From positions 4,257,067 through 4,321,066 of the forward strand of contig OZ026842.1 of the NCBI GenBank assembly GCA_964023205.1: a stretch of DNA of 64,000 bases, given 5' to 3'. The stretch is from Lutraria lutraria. Taxonomy: Eukaryota; Mollusca; Bivalvia; Venerida; Mactridae. This document shows positions 45,798 through 56,800 of the stretch, piece by piece. The translations under genes were made by a program, and so were the position numbers. Under the pieces are notes generated by a model. It was given only the letters and a program-made list of their open reading frames with translations, was not told the DNA's origin and made no database searches. The first letter of the stretch is position 1. Each line of letters starts with the position of its first letter.

Positions 45798-48700
45798 TCA
45801 GAACCGTTGGCAAACGAAGGAAAACTCGGCTTTGCAGTCTTCAACGGACCAGAAAGCCTTCTCATCTGTGGCTACACAGTTCTTGGACTTCGTGCTGTAA
45901 AATTGTCCAGGATAGAAAAACGTTTGACTCGTTGGTTTTCCCGAGGTCATCCATTTGTACTCCGATTCAGTTTCAATGTCCGACGAACCAATCCAATATT
46001 TACCTATAAGATTAGCATAAGCGAATGAATAGTTAAAACATTAAATTACAAATGAAAACCTTTTACGAAAAAATAACAAAAAGATGGGTAATCTCAACAA
46101 ATGTGTACTGAAATAAATACAAAAAAATGTGTACAGTCAAATAAATAATCAATGACGGTTGTCAAAGAATGTCATTTATTCACATGATGGCATTTGTTCA
46201 AAGGATGGACTTTATTCACAAGATGACCTTTATTCGAAAAATGACCTTCATTTACAGAATAGCATTCATTCAAAGGATGACCTTCATTCTGAGGTGACTG
46301 CGAACACGGCATTGACTGTATATTAATCGGAGAAAAGATTTTATTAACATTGGCTGAAACCAGTATATTGTTATTAAGTACTGTCAGTACTAAAAAGTAT
46401 CAAAGTGGACTTTTATTTTGTTAGGTTTGTGCATTACCTGATTGTCCAAGTGTCAACCTCGTTACAAAGTGGTTAAAGTCATGAGTTCCAATCTCTGCAA
46501 GTTGTCCTCCCAATACTCTACACCAGTTCTAAACAAATAAATATACATACAGCGTTCGAAACCATGTCCACACAATGCATATGATTACATGACTGTATAT
46601 TCTTATAAAATTAGTTTGCTAGTTTTGTTTGTGAAATAGCATGTATTGCACGTATGGTAGACACTTTTATCGTATTAACAAGGGTTAAGTATACATGTAT
46701 TTCAGTTGTCTTGAATATTTCAAATAGTTATGAAAAAAAACCTGTAAATTTATTTCTTAATTTTGAAAATAATTGGGCATCCTGAATTTTTATTGCAACA
46801 ATAATTATATTCTTGAAGACAATGTAAACAAATTATACTACTCAAAATGTGTTAAGGGCCGTGTTCATATGTACCTAATCCAAAGTCGGCGATAATGCCA
46901 TATTGAAGAAAAAGTGATCCTTAGCGAATTTTAGTGAATTACACAATATGGTTAGTCACATTAAGATCACATAAAAAACAAAAACAAAAAAAACTGTTAA
47001 TAAAAATATGACCACTCGGAAGAAAGTTCCATTAACTATGCTGAAAATGTTGTTTTCTATGAGATTGCGATCGTGATATAGTGGTTAGTTCAGTGGACCA
47101 GTAAACAGGCGATCCCGGTCCAAATACCAGTCGCGGTAAGTCATAACCGTCTATGAAACGTTGACAAAAAGTTGATATTACTCCATATCGGAAGTGGTTA
47201 CCGGATTAAAATGCAGTTGAGGACATCTGATTAGATGAACCGGCAACCGTACACAACTAAAATATTGTAGGAAGATACTTGCCATAGCGTCTATCCATGA
47301 GGCTTTGTCACTACTTATCCAAATACAGGTCTTGTGTCTGTTTGTTCCGTAAGATCGCCATCCATTAGTGCAAGTCTGTGCTCTTTCTGAAGAAAAAAAG
47401 TAATATTTTTATTAGTGAAATAGTGTTTGATTGCAACATTTCGTTGTTGTTCTTCTCCCAAACATTATACAAATTAAGTTCATAAATGTGCTAATATAGA
47501 AAAGGAAGCGATACTCCATTTCAGTGGGATTGAGCATTGACAAGTTTGCAAATTTATCAGTACACAGCGCATATACAATATGTGCTATGTAGTTCAAAAA
47601 TAAAACATAAAGACAAAATATATAGCGAACCAAGCTGTTGGAAAAGTTAATAAGTGGTATTTCTGTACAATTATTTCATACTTATTTTATAGATATACTT
47701 CCTCCTAGATAGTATCCGTCCACTATACCAAAATCGATTAGTATAAGCTTACACAAATTCGTAAGCAGCTCTACTAATCAAAGTGCTTTTTTCTTTGGTT
47801 TCTATCAAAACATGAATTATGAAGCTGTCCAGCGTTTTTATGGACGGTTGTCTGTTTTACCTAGTTTCTACCTACGCCTTGGTTCTTCTCCCACCACCTT
47901 TGAAGATAAAAGTCCAACTGACCTTTGATTTTGGTGCGAGTCATTTACAAAGATTAAATATGATCATACCTTCAACTGGGCATGGTTTCAATTATTGAAA
48001 ATTTTTTATTGGCCATCAACATTGAATGGGATGCACAAATTTATCGAAATTAAAATCTGTTGAGTAAGTGAGAAGATAATGATCTGACAGCTCACTTGAA
48101 TGGCATTGAACAGCATCTATATAAGTGACCCCCGAAATACACATGGGGTCTAACCTCTTAATTTTTTTTTTTGCCTCTCATCAGAATAATCCTGTCTGGA
48201 CTTGACATCTAGTAAAAAAGTGGGGCCATACATTTTACTCATTTACATTGATAAAGTATATGACTAAAGTCCAGTTGTTTGTATATGCGTTGAGTAACTT
48301 TTGTGTAAACACTAAACAGAGCGAGTCTATCAATGACCATGTCTGTTTATTACCCCCTACTGTGAAACCGGGGGTCCATAAATCACATGCCTCCCATTCC
48401 TGGTCCAATATCTTTAAAGAATCCACGGCGGTTGTCGTTTTATTTGAAAGCAGTTTCGGTGTTTTGTAGCGGAAATGGTTCATCTAGGAAACCTTGCCTC
48501 AAAATTCAGATAGTTGTTTTCGTTTTTAATCCATGAATTATTACGTAATTGTAAGCGTAGTTTAGGCAACGGAATTCTAATGAACGAATGAATGTTCTGA
48601 TACACGATTCCCAGTATTATACATTTATAGTTATTTCAAAGCTAATTGTTGTAGTATATTCTTTCGTACAGAGTAGTTATTGTTGTTCAAAAATATGTAA

Positions 48701-49960
48701 ATGACGTGCGATATTGGTTTACAGAAGACCAACCAAATGTAATATAAAATATTGTTTCAAATAACTTGCAATGGACATTTTACAGTGGGTTTATTTCAGT
48801 ACATATCTTTAAAGGGGCATACCCTACAATTTGGTGCACCTAGAATCAAGACAAAATGATGATAAATTAGAAGCTTGTAAAGAAAAAAGCCGACGAAGAA
48901 AGTTTCAGCCAAAAATTCACCCAATTAAAAGTAAAATCACAAAAATATTAGTTTCAATAAAAGATCGGAAACTCTTTGGAATTTGTTGTACAATTTTTGG
49001 ATGGAAGTGATTTATTATTCATAGCTATGATTTTTGCGGCTAGTACCTAAACTAGTCATTTTATGACCAAAGTTCTTCTTGCAATTATCCATTATATATT
49101 GTTTTACATATACATCTAACACATTTTTACACTTTCACAGAATGTTTGTCAGTTGTAGGGTATGCCCCTTTAAATCTATAAATTGGTGAAACTTGATATG
49201 ACAGAACAGCCAGTAATGCTAACATTAAATGGACTATAAATAATTCCCCTCCCACGTTGTCAGGCTAAACACAAATTAGGCCCACGCTGAATCTGAAATT
49301 GCCACCAACGGGCCTGATGCAACATAGCCACAAATGTACGAGTAAGACTCGTCTGAAAGATATCAACTTAAGTTCGCCATACAGTCAGCTTACCTACTGG
49401 CGTTAATTCTCCTAAATGACAAACGACGTATTTTCATATATAGCGAATCTTGACAATAGACTGGCGTTGATAACACAATGTCGACTGGATCTTATTGTAA
49501 TTTAAATAATGCAAATGAGGCAAACAACGTACAATTAAATATGATTCAGACAGTGGGCACGTGCATTGTCTATTATTTATAATGACGGAGGTCTTGTTAA
49601 CTAAACATTATTACACAACGATTGGTCTTGATACGCTTTGGCGTAAAATTGTTTATTTCTGGCCAAATACTCTTTAGAAGTAGAGAAGGTAGGTCGGGAT
49701 TTTTTTGTTATTTAGGTAAAAATGAGACAGTGTGTGTTTCTTTCCTCGGGCCTGATAAAAGATCTTGGTTCGCCGGGAAAATAAAGGTAGATCGGGTAAC
49801 CCGAAACAAACATATTTACAACATCCTTCTAACTACGTTATTGTACAACAGATATTTTAATATACTTACGTGACCAAGTTTCCTTTACACCAACGTCACA
49901 GAGAACCACGCAAAGTAACAATCCATTTAAAACATTATGCGATCGCTTGTTAAACAACAT
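45798..49960 (-). CDS. C-type lectin-domain protein
   Basis: Minus-strand exons: 49870-49960 (signal peptide, hydrophobic core NGLLLCVVLC, donor gtaagt, phase 1); 47279-47386 (acceptor after T-rich tract; CTNGWRSYGTNRHKTCIW then SWIDAMA); 46438-46528 (NWCRVLGGQLAEIGTHDFNH, phase 1 donor); 45798-46003 (GKYWIGSSD, YKWMTSGKP, NCVATDEKAFWSVEDC, FSFVCQRF, stop). These are the ordered landmarks of one CTLD of about 130 residues in a small secreted protein. The EPN/QPD sugar-binding motif is absent and the WND site reads WSVED, so calcium-dependent sugar binding is doubtful. Exon 2 ends in phase 1 while exon 3 opens in phase 0, so the join is out of frame as drawn. The exon 2 donor lies at the edge of a SINE, so this may be a damaged gene or use an unseen splice site. 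Confidence 0.7.
47070..47283 (+). mobile_element. tRNA-type SINE abutting a lectin exon
   Basis: The head ('gatcgtgatatagtggttagttcagtgg', 'aggcgatcccggtcc') and degenerate 3' end ('tgaaccggcaaccgtacacaac') are recognisable. Its tail reaches the splice donor of lectin exon 2 (47274-47279). Confidence 0.6.
47940..49228 (-). mobile_element. Family-M MITE, copy M4, with nested insertions
   Basis: Matches the M2 body (catggtttcaattattgaa, 47980-48000; cgatattggtttacagaagacc, about 48710-48732; attggtgaaacttgatatga, 49180-49202). It is interrupted by an R1-related piece (about 48118-48215) and by MITE K2 (48813-49169). Lies in lectin intron 1. Confidence 0.7.
48813..49169. mobile_element. TTAA-flanked MITE (family K), copy 2, nested in M4
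   Basis: AGGGGCATACCCTACAA at the left and its inverse at the right, flanked by TTAA (48809-48812, 49170-49173). Removing it restores the family-M sequence. Confidence 0.8.
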
Positions 49961-50770
49961 TTTGATGATAAGTATCTAACACATTCAAGCAATTCTGTCC
50001 ACAAAGCTTAAAGAACATTTACTATACAATGTATCATCAAATTTTTCGCTTTTATAATGTTTTCCGTTTCCTCCAACGATAAATTAGCTGTATATAAGTT
50101 GTATTGTTTAAATGCATGACCAATTTGACGGTCTGTATGAGGCAGGGTAAAATAATTTATTGGTTATCTGGCTTGACAAACGTTGTACCTTGACTTACGT
50201 ACACACAAGGATTCGCAACGATATTGAGAGAATAACACAATCCATTGCGATACTTGACTGTTTCTGAAAGCTGTAACCGGGTGTTAGAATTTGAATATAC
50301 TAGAAACCACTGGCAGTTGGGCAAGGGGAAAATAGTTGGGATACAACGAGCATGACAATAAATTCATGTAAACGGAAAATAAACACCTGTAAGCGTATGC
50401 ATTGTAAATATTTGCATGGGCAACGCAGTATTTATTTATGTTAGCCATAATAGCAAGTTCAACACACGATTTTCTGAAGTTATGACAAATTTTATACACA
50501 TTGGGTGACAGTTATTCTAAACAATCGCCCGTCTCGCGTTACTGAGTATTCTTTTAATAAGCAGTAATGCATCACACATTCTGTCCAAAATCACGTTTTC
50601 GTGCTGACAAAAAAGTTATTTTTGTGACACATCGTCTTTAAATAATTGTTGAAATGCGTGGACCATGCGATTCTAAGAACATTGAGAGAACTAACATAAT
50701 ATGAATCATCGTCAAATGTTTTGTTAAAGTTAAATATCTGTTGTTTAACGGCTTATTCGACATAATGATC
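49961..50770. other. Interval upstream of the lectin gene
   Basis: No exon was seen. It presumably holds the lectin promoter; no clear TATA or initiator could be assigned. Confidence 0.35.
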
Positions 50771-50771
50771 A

Positions 50772-51285
50772 CTTATGGCTCTCCCGAACATAGGCACTCG
50801 ATTTCGTGATTTCGATTTCGTGATTTTCATACGTTTACAGACGTTATTTTTCAATTTCATCCATCAAACAACGCAAACCTGTCCAAAGAAAAATCTTCAT
50901 TTTTTCCCTTATTGTGTGTATAAAATACTCCAAGGTAGTAAACTCGCCATCTTTTCGATTGACGCTAGTGACGAAAATAAGCGTGGGTCCCGGCTTTCCT
51001 TGTAAAAGCTGTCAAAACGTTTAAAGTTGGGGAATACTACAACGAAAGCAAGGTTCCCGGAAAGCACGTGCAGATTAGAAGGAAAGCCGGGACCAACGCT
51101 TATTTTCGTCACTACCGTCAATCGAAAAGATGGCGAGTTCACTACCTTGGAGTAATTTTATACACTCAATAAGGGAAAAAATGAAGATTTTTCTTTCGAC
51201 AGGTTTGCGTTGTTTGATGGGTGAAATTGGAAAGATAACGACTGTAAACGTATAAAAATCACGAAATCGAGTGCCTATGCTCCCG
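50772..51285. mobile_element. Fold-back element (about 230-bp inverted arms)
   Basis: The left arm (about 50772-51000) and right arm (about 51070-51285) are near-complete reverse complements ('cactcgatttcgtgatt' / 'aatcacgaaatcgagtg'; 'ggctttcctt' / 'aaggaaagcc'), with a spacer of about 70 bp. A diverged arm-like copy is at about 21480-21560 next to the Harbinger remnant. No coding capacity. Confidence 0.8.
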
Positions 51286-51859
51286 AAGAGAGGTGAGAGG
51301 ACAGGGCCTTTATATCCCTATTCTTATTTCGAATAGTTTTCATGGTTTTGTCTTCACTTAACTCTACATAATGACAAACATGTATTGCGGTGGGCTAGAC
51401 ATCAAATGTATTTTCGTTTGCAGGTGAGAACGTGACAACCAACAACAAAGGCATAATAATGATACCATGTACATGTAAATAACAGTATTGTCATTATGAT
51501 ACACCAGGAAGCTTGACCTATAGTGGTGGACCAGGCCAGGGTAAAAAAACAGAGATAAAACTTCACCCACTATACTAGAATGTAAGTGTAACAAGCTCTG
51601 GGAAAACTGTACCCGTCCGCCGCTAATACATACATACATTTCATTTATATACAACAACTAAAATCGAATAGCGAAAGTAAAATGCTCTGAACGCGACGAT
51701 GTCTAACGAAGAACTGACCTCCCTGTCAAAATCCCCGTGCTTTTCCACGCCACTGTCCAGTCAATAACTAGCCTGTCATATGACCAATCTTACTCACCGT
51801 ATCTTATCGATACGTAAAGACATGTTCAGAGCTATACTGTCGTAACGTACAGAACTTAC

Positions 51860-52006
51860 AATTAGTGTGCCCGGTGTAAAGCACCAATACACGCCTGGTC
51901 TCTTTTCCTGAGATTTTCTAGACACGGTACTTGACTCGGTATTTGGGACTGGGACACTGAAAAAGCGTCCCTGTCCTGAAATATCAATAGGCGAAGCCGA
52001 GTTCAT
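51860..52006 (-). CDS. Possible first coding exon, unidentified
   Basis: From ATG at 52004-52006 the frame is open for 49 codons (MNSASPIDISGQGRFF ... RPGVYWCFTPGTLI) to a consensus donor gtaagt at 51859-51854. No following exon or family was found. Could be a transposon scrap or chance. Confidence 0.2.
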
Positions 52007-52589
52007 ACACACGAACTTTCAATTAGTAGTCCAACGCGTTTCCACTAAACCACCGTCCCCGTCAATGGTTTTACGTTGTAAATCAATTAAACAACGACTT
52101 GTATTGAAACATAAAAATATTGTCAATGATTATCTGCATCATTGGGAGAGATACAATTATTCTCTATATCCTTATATTTTAACGATTGATATTATATCAT
52201 TTAAAACGTTCTGATTAAGAATTAGATGAAACTGATATAATAAATTAATCGTTTTCATGTTTCGTGTTTGGTGATTTTTCATCTTTATTAATGAAACTGA
52301 TATGAATACAAAACCACCTGGCATCATAACAAGGGGATGTATGCGCTGTCGTACATCCTAAAACTAAAAACTTCCGGATAACAATAAAGTTTGCAAAAGA
52401 TATACGATTATTTATCAATTTTATGTGAGTTTTGGCTTTCAAAAGTTACTGTACGTAAAGATTTCTCACAAAATTTGTAGTCAGTTTAGTTCGTAAATTT
52501 TTTATTAAATGTTGGCATAACTGTTCGTGCAAACCTGCTATACTTATTATTGTATATTCTATATATGAACATTGAGAACTAATTTTTTA

Positions 52590-52985
52590 CAACAAGAGGA
52601 CCATGGTGGCCCTGTATCGCTCACCATGAAATAAAGACCTTTATAGAAGATCATTTTAACCTTTTTGCTATATATGAGCCTATATAAATCAAGTGACCCA
52701 CGGGGGCAGGGCCAATCTGGACCCCGGGGCCATCATTTCAACAAACTTGGCAGAAGTCCGCTTGGCAATGCTACATCTGAAATATCTAAGCTCTATGCCT
52801 AGTGGTTTTGGACAAGAAGATTTTCAAAGTCAAAATCTTTTTACAACTTTGGTAGAGCTTCATGCAAGGAACATCCCTGTTAAGTGTCGTTGGAATTGAC
52901 CCACTGATTAAGAAGATGTGTAAAGCAATTGTTGACGCACGGACGGACGCACACACGGACGACGGACAACACGCTAAAAACATTT
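52590..52985 (+). mobile_element. Dispersed repeat of bivalve type
   Basis: Starts 'aagaggaccatggtggccc' and ends with the purine/ACGG-rich 'gacgcacggacggacgcac'. I associate this repeat with bivalve genomes from general knowledge; not verified here. The 68-codon ORF within it is not credible as a gene. Confidence 0.45.
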
Positions 52986-53853
52986 ACAAACATAAACAAA
53001 TTAGTTTTCTCTGAATCTGCAATGTGATCGTGGGCCTGACTTAGATGTTCTGTAAGTGAATCATGGGAACAATACGTTGTGCAATTTACGTTACTTGAAA
53101 ACGGTGTATTGAGCAATTAAAATTATGATACAGAACGTTGAATAAATCAACAATTCGTTGATGGATTTGCATTTTTAATTAGGCAGCATATTCCCGTGTG
53201 AGGATTAAACGACTTCATCATTACTAAGTTCGTATCAATAATAAACATAATAAACAAAAGTCACACCAGCTTCGTCTTAATTGGAGTTTTGCATTAAATT
53301 TTATTTCCCACACCGTAACTTCAAAGAGTGCAAGTCCGTCGTATCTCTTGAATCTTCAGATGCTACTTTTGTTGCATAAATCTCGATCATTAACCCAGGT
53401 AAGGTTTTACTACTACCACGTCAATCAAGTAACGGCGTCTATATTGTATTTGTTAGCAACGATCGGATGAAATTGTAGAAAATCTAAATAAATGAAGCGA
53501 TTATTTCAGATGTTCATATTTGATTTTATGTCGATTGCTTGAACAGATGAAACGTTCAGTCAAGGAAATGCTAACGTGGCCATGAAATAAAACATGAACT
53601 GGAATAGTCTTCAGGAAATGGACATATCTGTGAATGCAGTGAAAAGTTAAATTGTTAAAACGTAATTATTAACACTTTGTATTACCAAATCGAATAATTG
53701 TATTGTGAGAAATGTAAAAATATGTTTTATATAACTTTCAACGCTTGAAATGATGACATAACTGTTGAACATATTAAGAAAATTCTAATGTAGACATTGA
53801 AATACAAATATACCCAATAATATTAAGTGGAATAGAACACTTGGTACTTCAAA
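52986..53853. other. Interval upstream of the DEG/ENaC gene
   Basis: AT-rich, no exon. Likely contains the promoter and 5' untranslated region of the channel gene; no motif could be assigned. Confidence 0.35.
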
Positions 53854-56800
53854 ATGATCAAAGCGGCAGTGAATGACTACTTTGACTATTCTACAATCCA
53901 TGGTCTAGGAAGAGCAAAAAATTCACCATTTATTGTTTTAAAAGTGTTGTGGATACTCTGCTTGTGTGCGTCGTTAGGAGTCATTGTCTGGCAAGTGACA
54001 GAGTTATATGAAAAGTTTAAAAGGTAATGATATAATTAAAATATGTTTATTACATGTTATTATATTTCGACAACATTATTGCGATGAACTCGGTTGAAGT
54101 GGTCTACAGAATGAAATGGAAAATACCAACGTTAGTATTCAACATCATTAAAACAATATACTGTGCTGCATTACTATAGTACTTCGTGATTAAAAAAGAA
54201 ACTATCACAATTGCAAGTTTAAAATCAATTTCGCAGAGAAGACAACTTTCACCTACTTTACTTTTAACATCCAAAAAGCTAATGGGGCTTTAACCAAATA
54301 GCTAATGGGGCTTTAACCAAATAGCTAATGGGGCTTTAAGTATCTGTGCGATACGGTTATCCTAAAGAATAAAGACAAATTATGAGTCTGTTGATATTGT
54401 TTTAGACTTTATCAATAAAGGACTGAGGTACATGTATACTTTTAGTATGCGATTTCGGAAATTAGAATTTGGTGATTATTTTTCGTTTGTCGACATAGAA
54501 AATGAGAGGGGTAATGTAACACAACAGAGTCATAATTTAACGTAACATGTAAGGGTAAAAAATGACCCTTCGCTGATCATAATAAGAAAATCAGTAAAAT
54601 TTGTAACCATGGTAGTAGTAAATTTGACGCATTGGTACAAATTTTAACAAGAGTAAGAACCCTTATTTTTGTTAATAAAGTGCGGAAATATCTTTAGTCA
54701 GTTCGCGTACGATTATGCCTTTCGCCGTTTATATTTAAGTAGTAAATACAAACGTGGGGTCTTCGTTATATATATTGCCAAATGACCCTGGCTGTTGTAA
54801 ATGAAAAGGCAACAAAATAAGAAGGAATAGCAAAGTTGTCATGTGAAACATTCGACATTTTTACACAGACAACCATACACAACCGTTCTAATAAAGCTGA
54901 TACCGCGTAGTCTATAGAAGTCACTAATGGTTAGCTATAAATATTATGTAGAATGTGACGATAAACATTATAAAACAATGGATAGAATTTCAATTTACTG
55001 TTACATGATTTTGACTGCAAGTTCAAATAAATACGACCTTGAAATTTGTTCGATGTTCGGGGTGTTTAAGATATAGCTTATTTGACAGGAGTGAGGATGA
55101 AAAAGATACATCAGTCATTTCATGTTATGGACTATAGGCATGTAATATATATATAAAGCAATTACTTAATTCATTGATGCTATTTCCATATCTTCCTATA
55201 TTCAAATGGGAACATTTGTTTGCGCATAACAAAAAAAATATGTAATTGTTCTGATTTATTGCAGTGAGCCAATTAGCACAACGATTGAAGCGACATCACC
55301 TTTAATGTTGGAATTCCCAGAAATATCCATTTGTAATGTTAACGGCATCAGATACAGTAAATTACAAGATCATCCGCTGAAAGATTTCATTCAGAATACA
55401 AGCGAAAAATACTCGGTTGGTATCGACATCTTCAACATAACGGTAAGTTATGAGTTTTTAAATGTACCTTTAGTAAACATTCAGTGAGGTTGCGTAGTGA
55501 ACAGTGAACACCGGCTGGTGGAGTAATGCGCGTGTGGACTGGCCAAACAGCTTACGAAGCCAACCGGACTTGAAACATTTTATAATTATTGTGTACTTTA
55601 CTTGTTTGTATAAATTAATGGTGGATATGTTGACTTATAAATTTGTCCATAGTTATATATATCTTACCCATATCATTTCTGACTAACATGTTTGTATTCA
55701 TTACATATTGTTTTAACCATGTCTTAATCGTGATTGTACAGCACTTTTGAACGTGTTATTACATGAAAAAAGGGCTATATATTTTAAAAATAATAATAAA
55801 AAGTTGACTCATACATGTATTTGAACAACACGTCAATAGTTAACCACGCTCATAGTTACCATATCCTTGTGTTGTTCCGCCAATGTATGGTGTATTTTCG
55901 AGAATCAAATTAAATATACTTGTATTGTCGTCCCTATGAGTTTTATTTTATTTTTCTTCTTATTTGTTTCATTATTCACTTTGTACAATCATATTAAGTA
56001 TCTCAGTGTATGGTTTAGTATTCTTACAAGCATCTTAACACCCATTACACGGTTGTTTTAAGTACATAACTTCATGCACAACCCTAAAAATCAGTACATA
56101 ACACTGTTCAAAGAACAAATTAGACTAACATTAGGTTAGAATGGTGTATTATGGAATATTTAGGTAAAAAATACGCGATGCCTGCTTACTGTCAAGGTCT
56201 AAAACGAGATAACTATTCAATTAACAACTGAAATGCCTAAATATGCATTCTGCCTTAGTGCCTCGCATGCGTTATGTGTATAAGTCGTTTTCCGAAACTA
56301 AGAAGTTAGGACGCCTATTTGATATTCTATTACATTGTAAGATAGGCCGGAGATATTCGTAATATTTCGTGAAAACTACGAACGTGCGCCCCCTGGTATC
56401 AAAATATGACGTGCAATTTTACAATTTACATTATGCTTACTTTCAACTTGCTTAGTGGCTGATTGCATCTTTCATATTGCGTGGTCACATCGTGTATTTT
56501 GTTTATGGAACATTGTAACTGTACAATGTTCAATATCGAAGCAAATATACAGTCAAGGTATGTGGAAATATTTCATAACACTACATTGAACTGTCAAACA
56601 GGCAGATGAAATTGTGAAATAGACATCATGGTCTAAACAGCATACAAGTTGCAACTTCCAGCAGGCATGTTATCATTGTCAACAAGCGTGGTGAAGGTGC
56701 CATCATGCATACTGACTTTACCAGTAAGCACAATATCAGTGTCAATGAGTAAATTGTAACAGCAAGCAGGCATTGTGTAATTTTTACCTAAATATCATTC

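Noticed and set aside
45796..46028. Plus-strand exon in phase with the LDLa donor (MANEGKLGFAVFNG...)
   Set aside because: The minus strand of the same interval is clearly the C-terminal half of a C-type lectin domain; the plus frame is its antisense shadow.
47412..47633. Minus ORF with signal-peptide-like start (MVRYIFCLYVLF...)
   Set aside because: No donor gives an in-frame join to the lectin exon (each phase-1 option creates a stop); the exon at 49870-49960 fits in phase.
49622..49873. Plus ORF of 83 codons
   Set aside because: Overlaps the antisense of the lectin signal-peptide exon; no domain or splice support.
51364..51657. Minus ORF of 97 codons
   Set aside because: Biased hydrophobic composition, no splice context, no recognisable domain.
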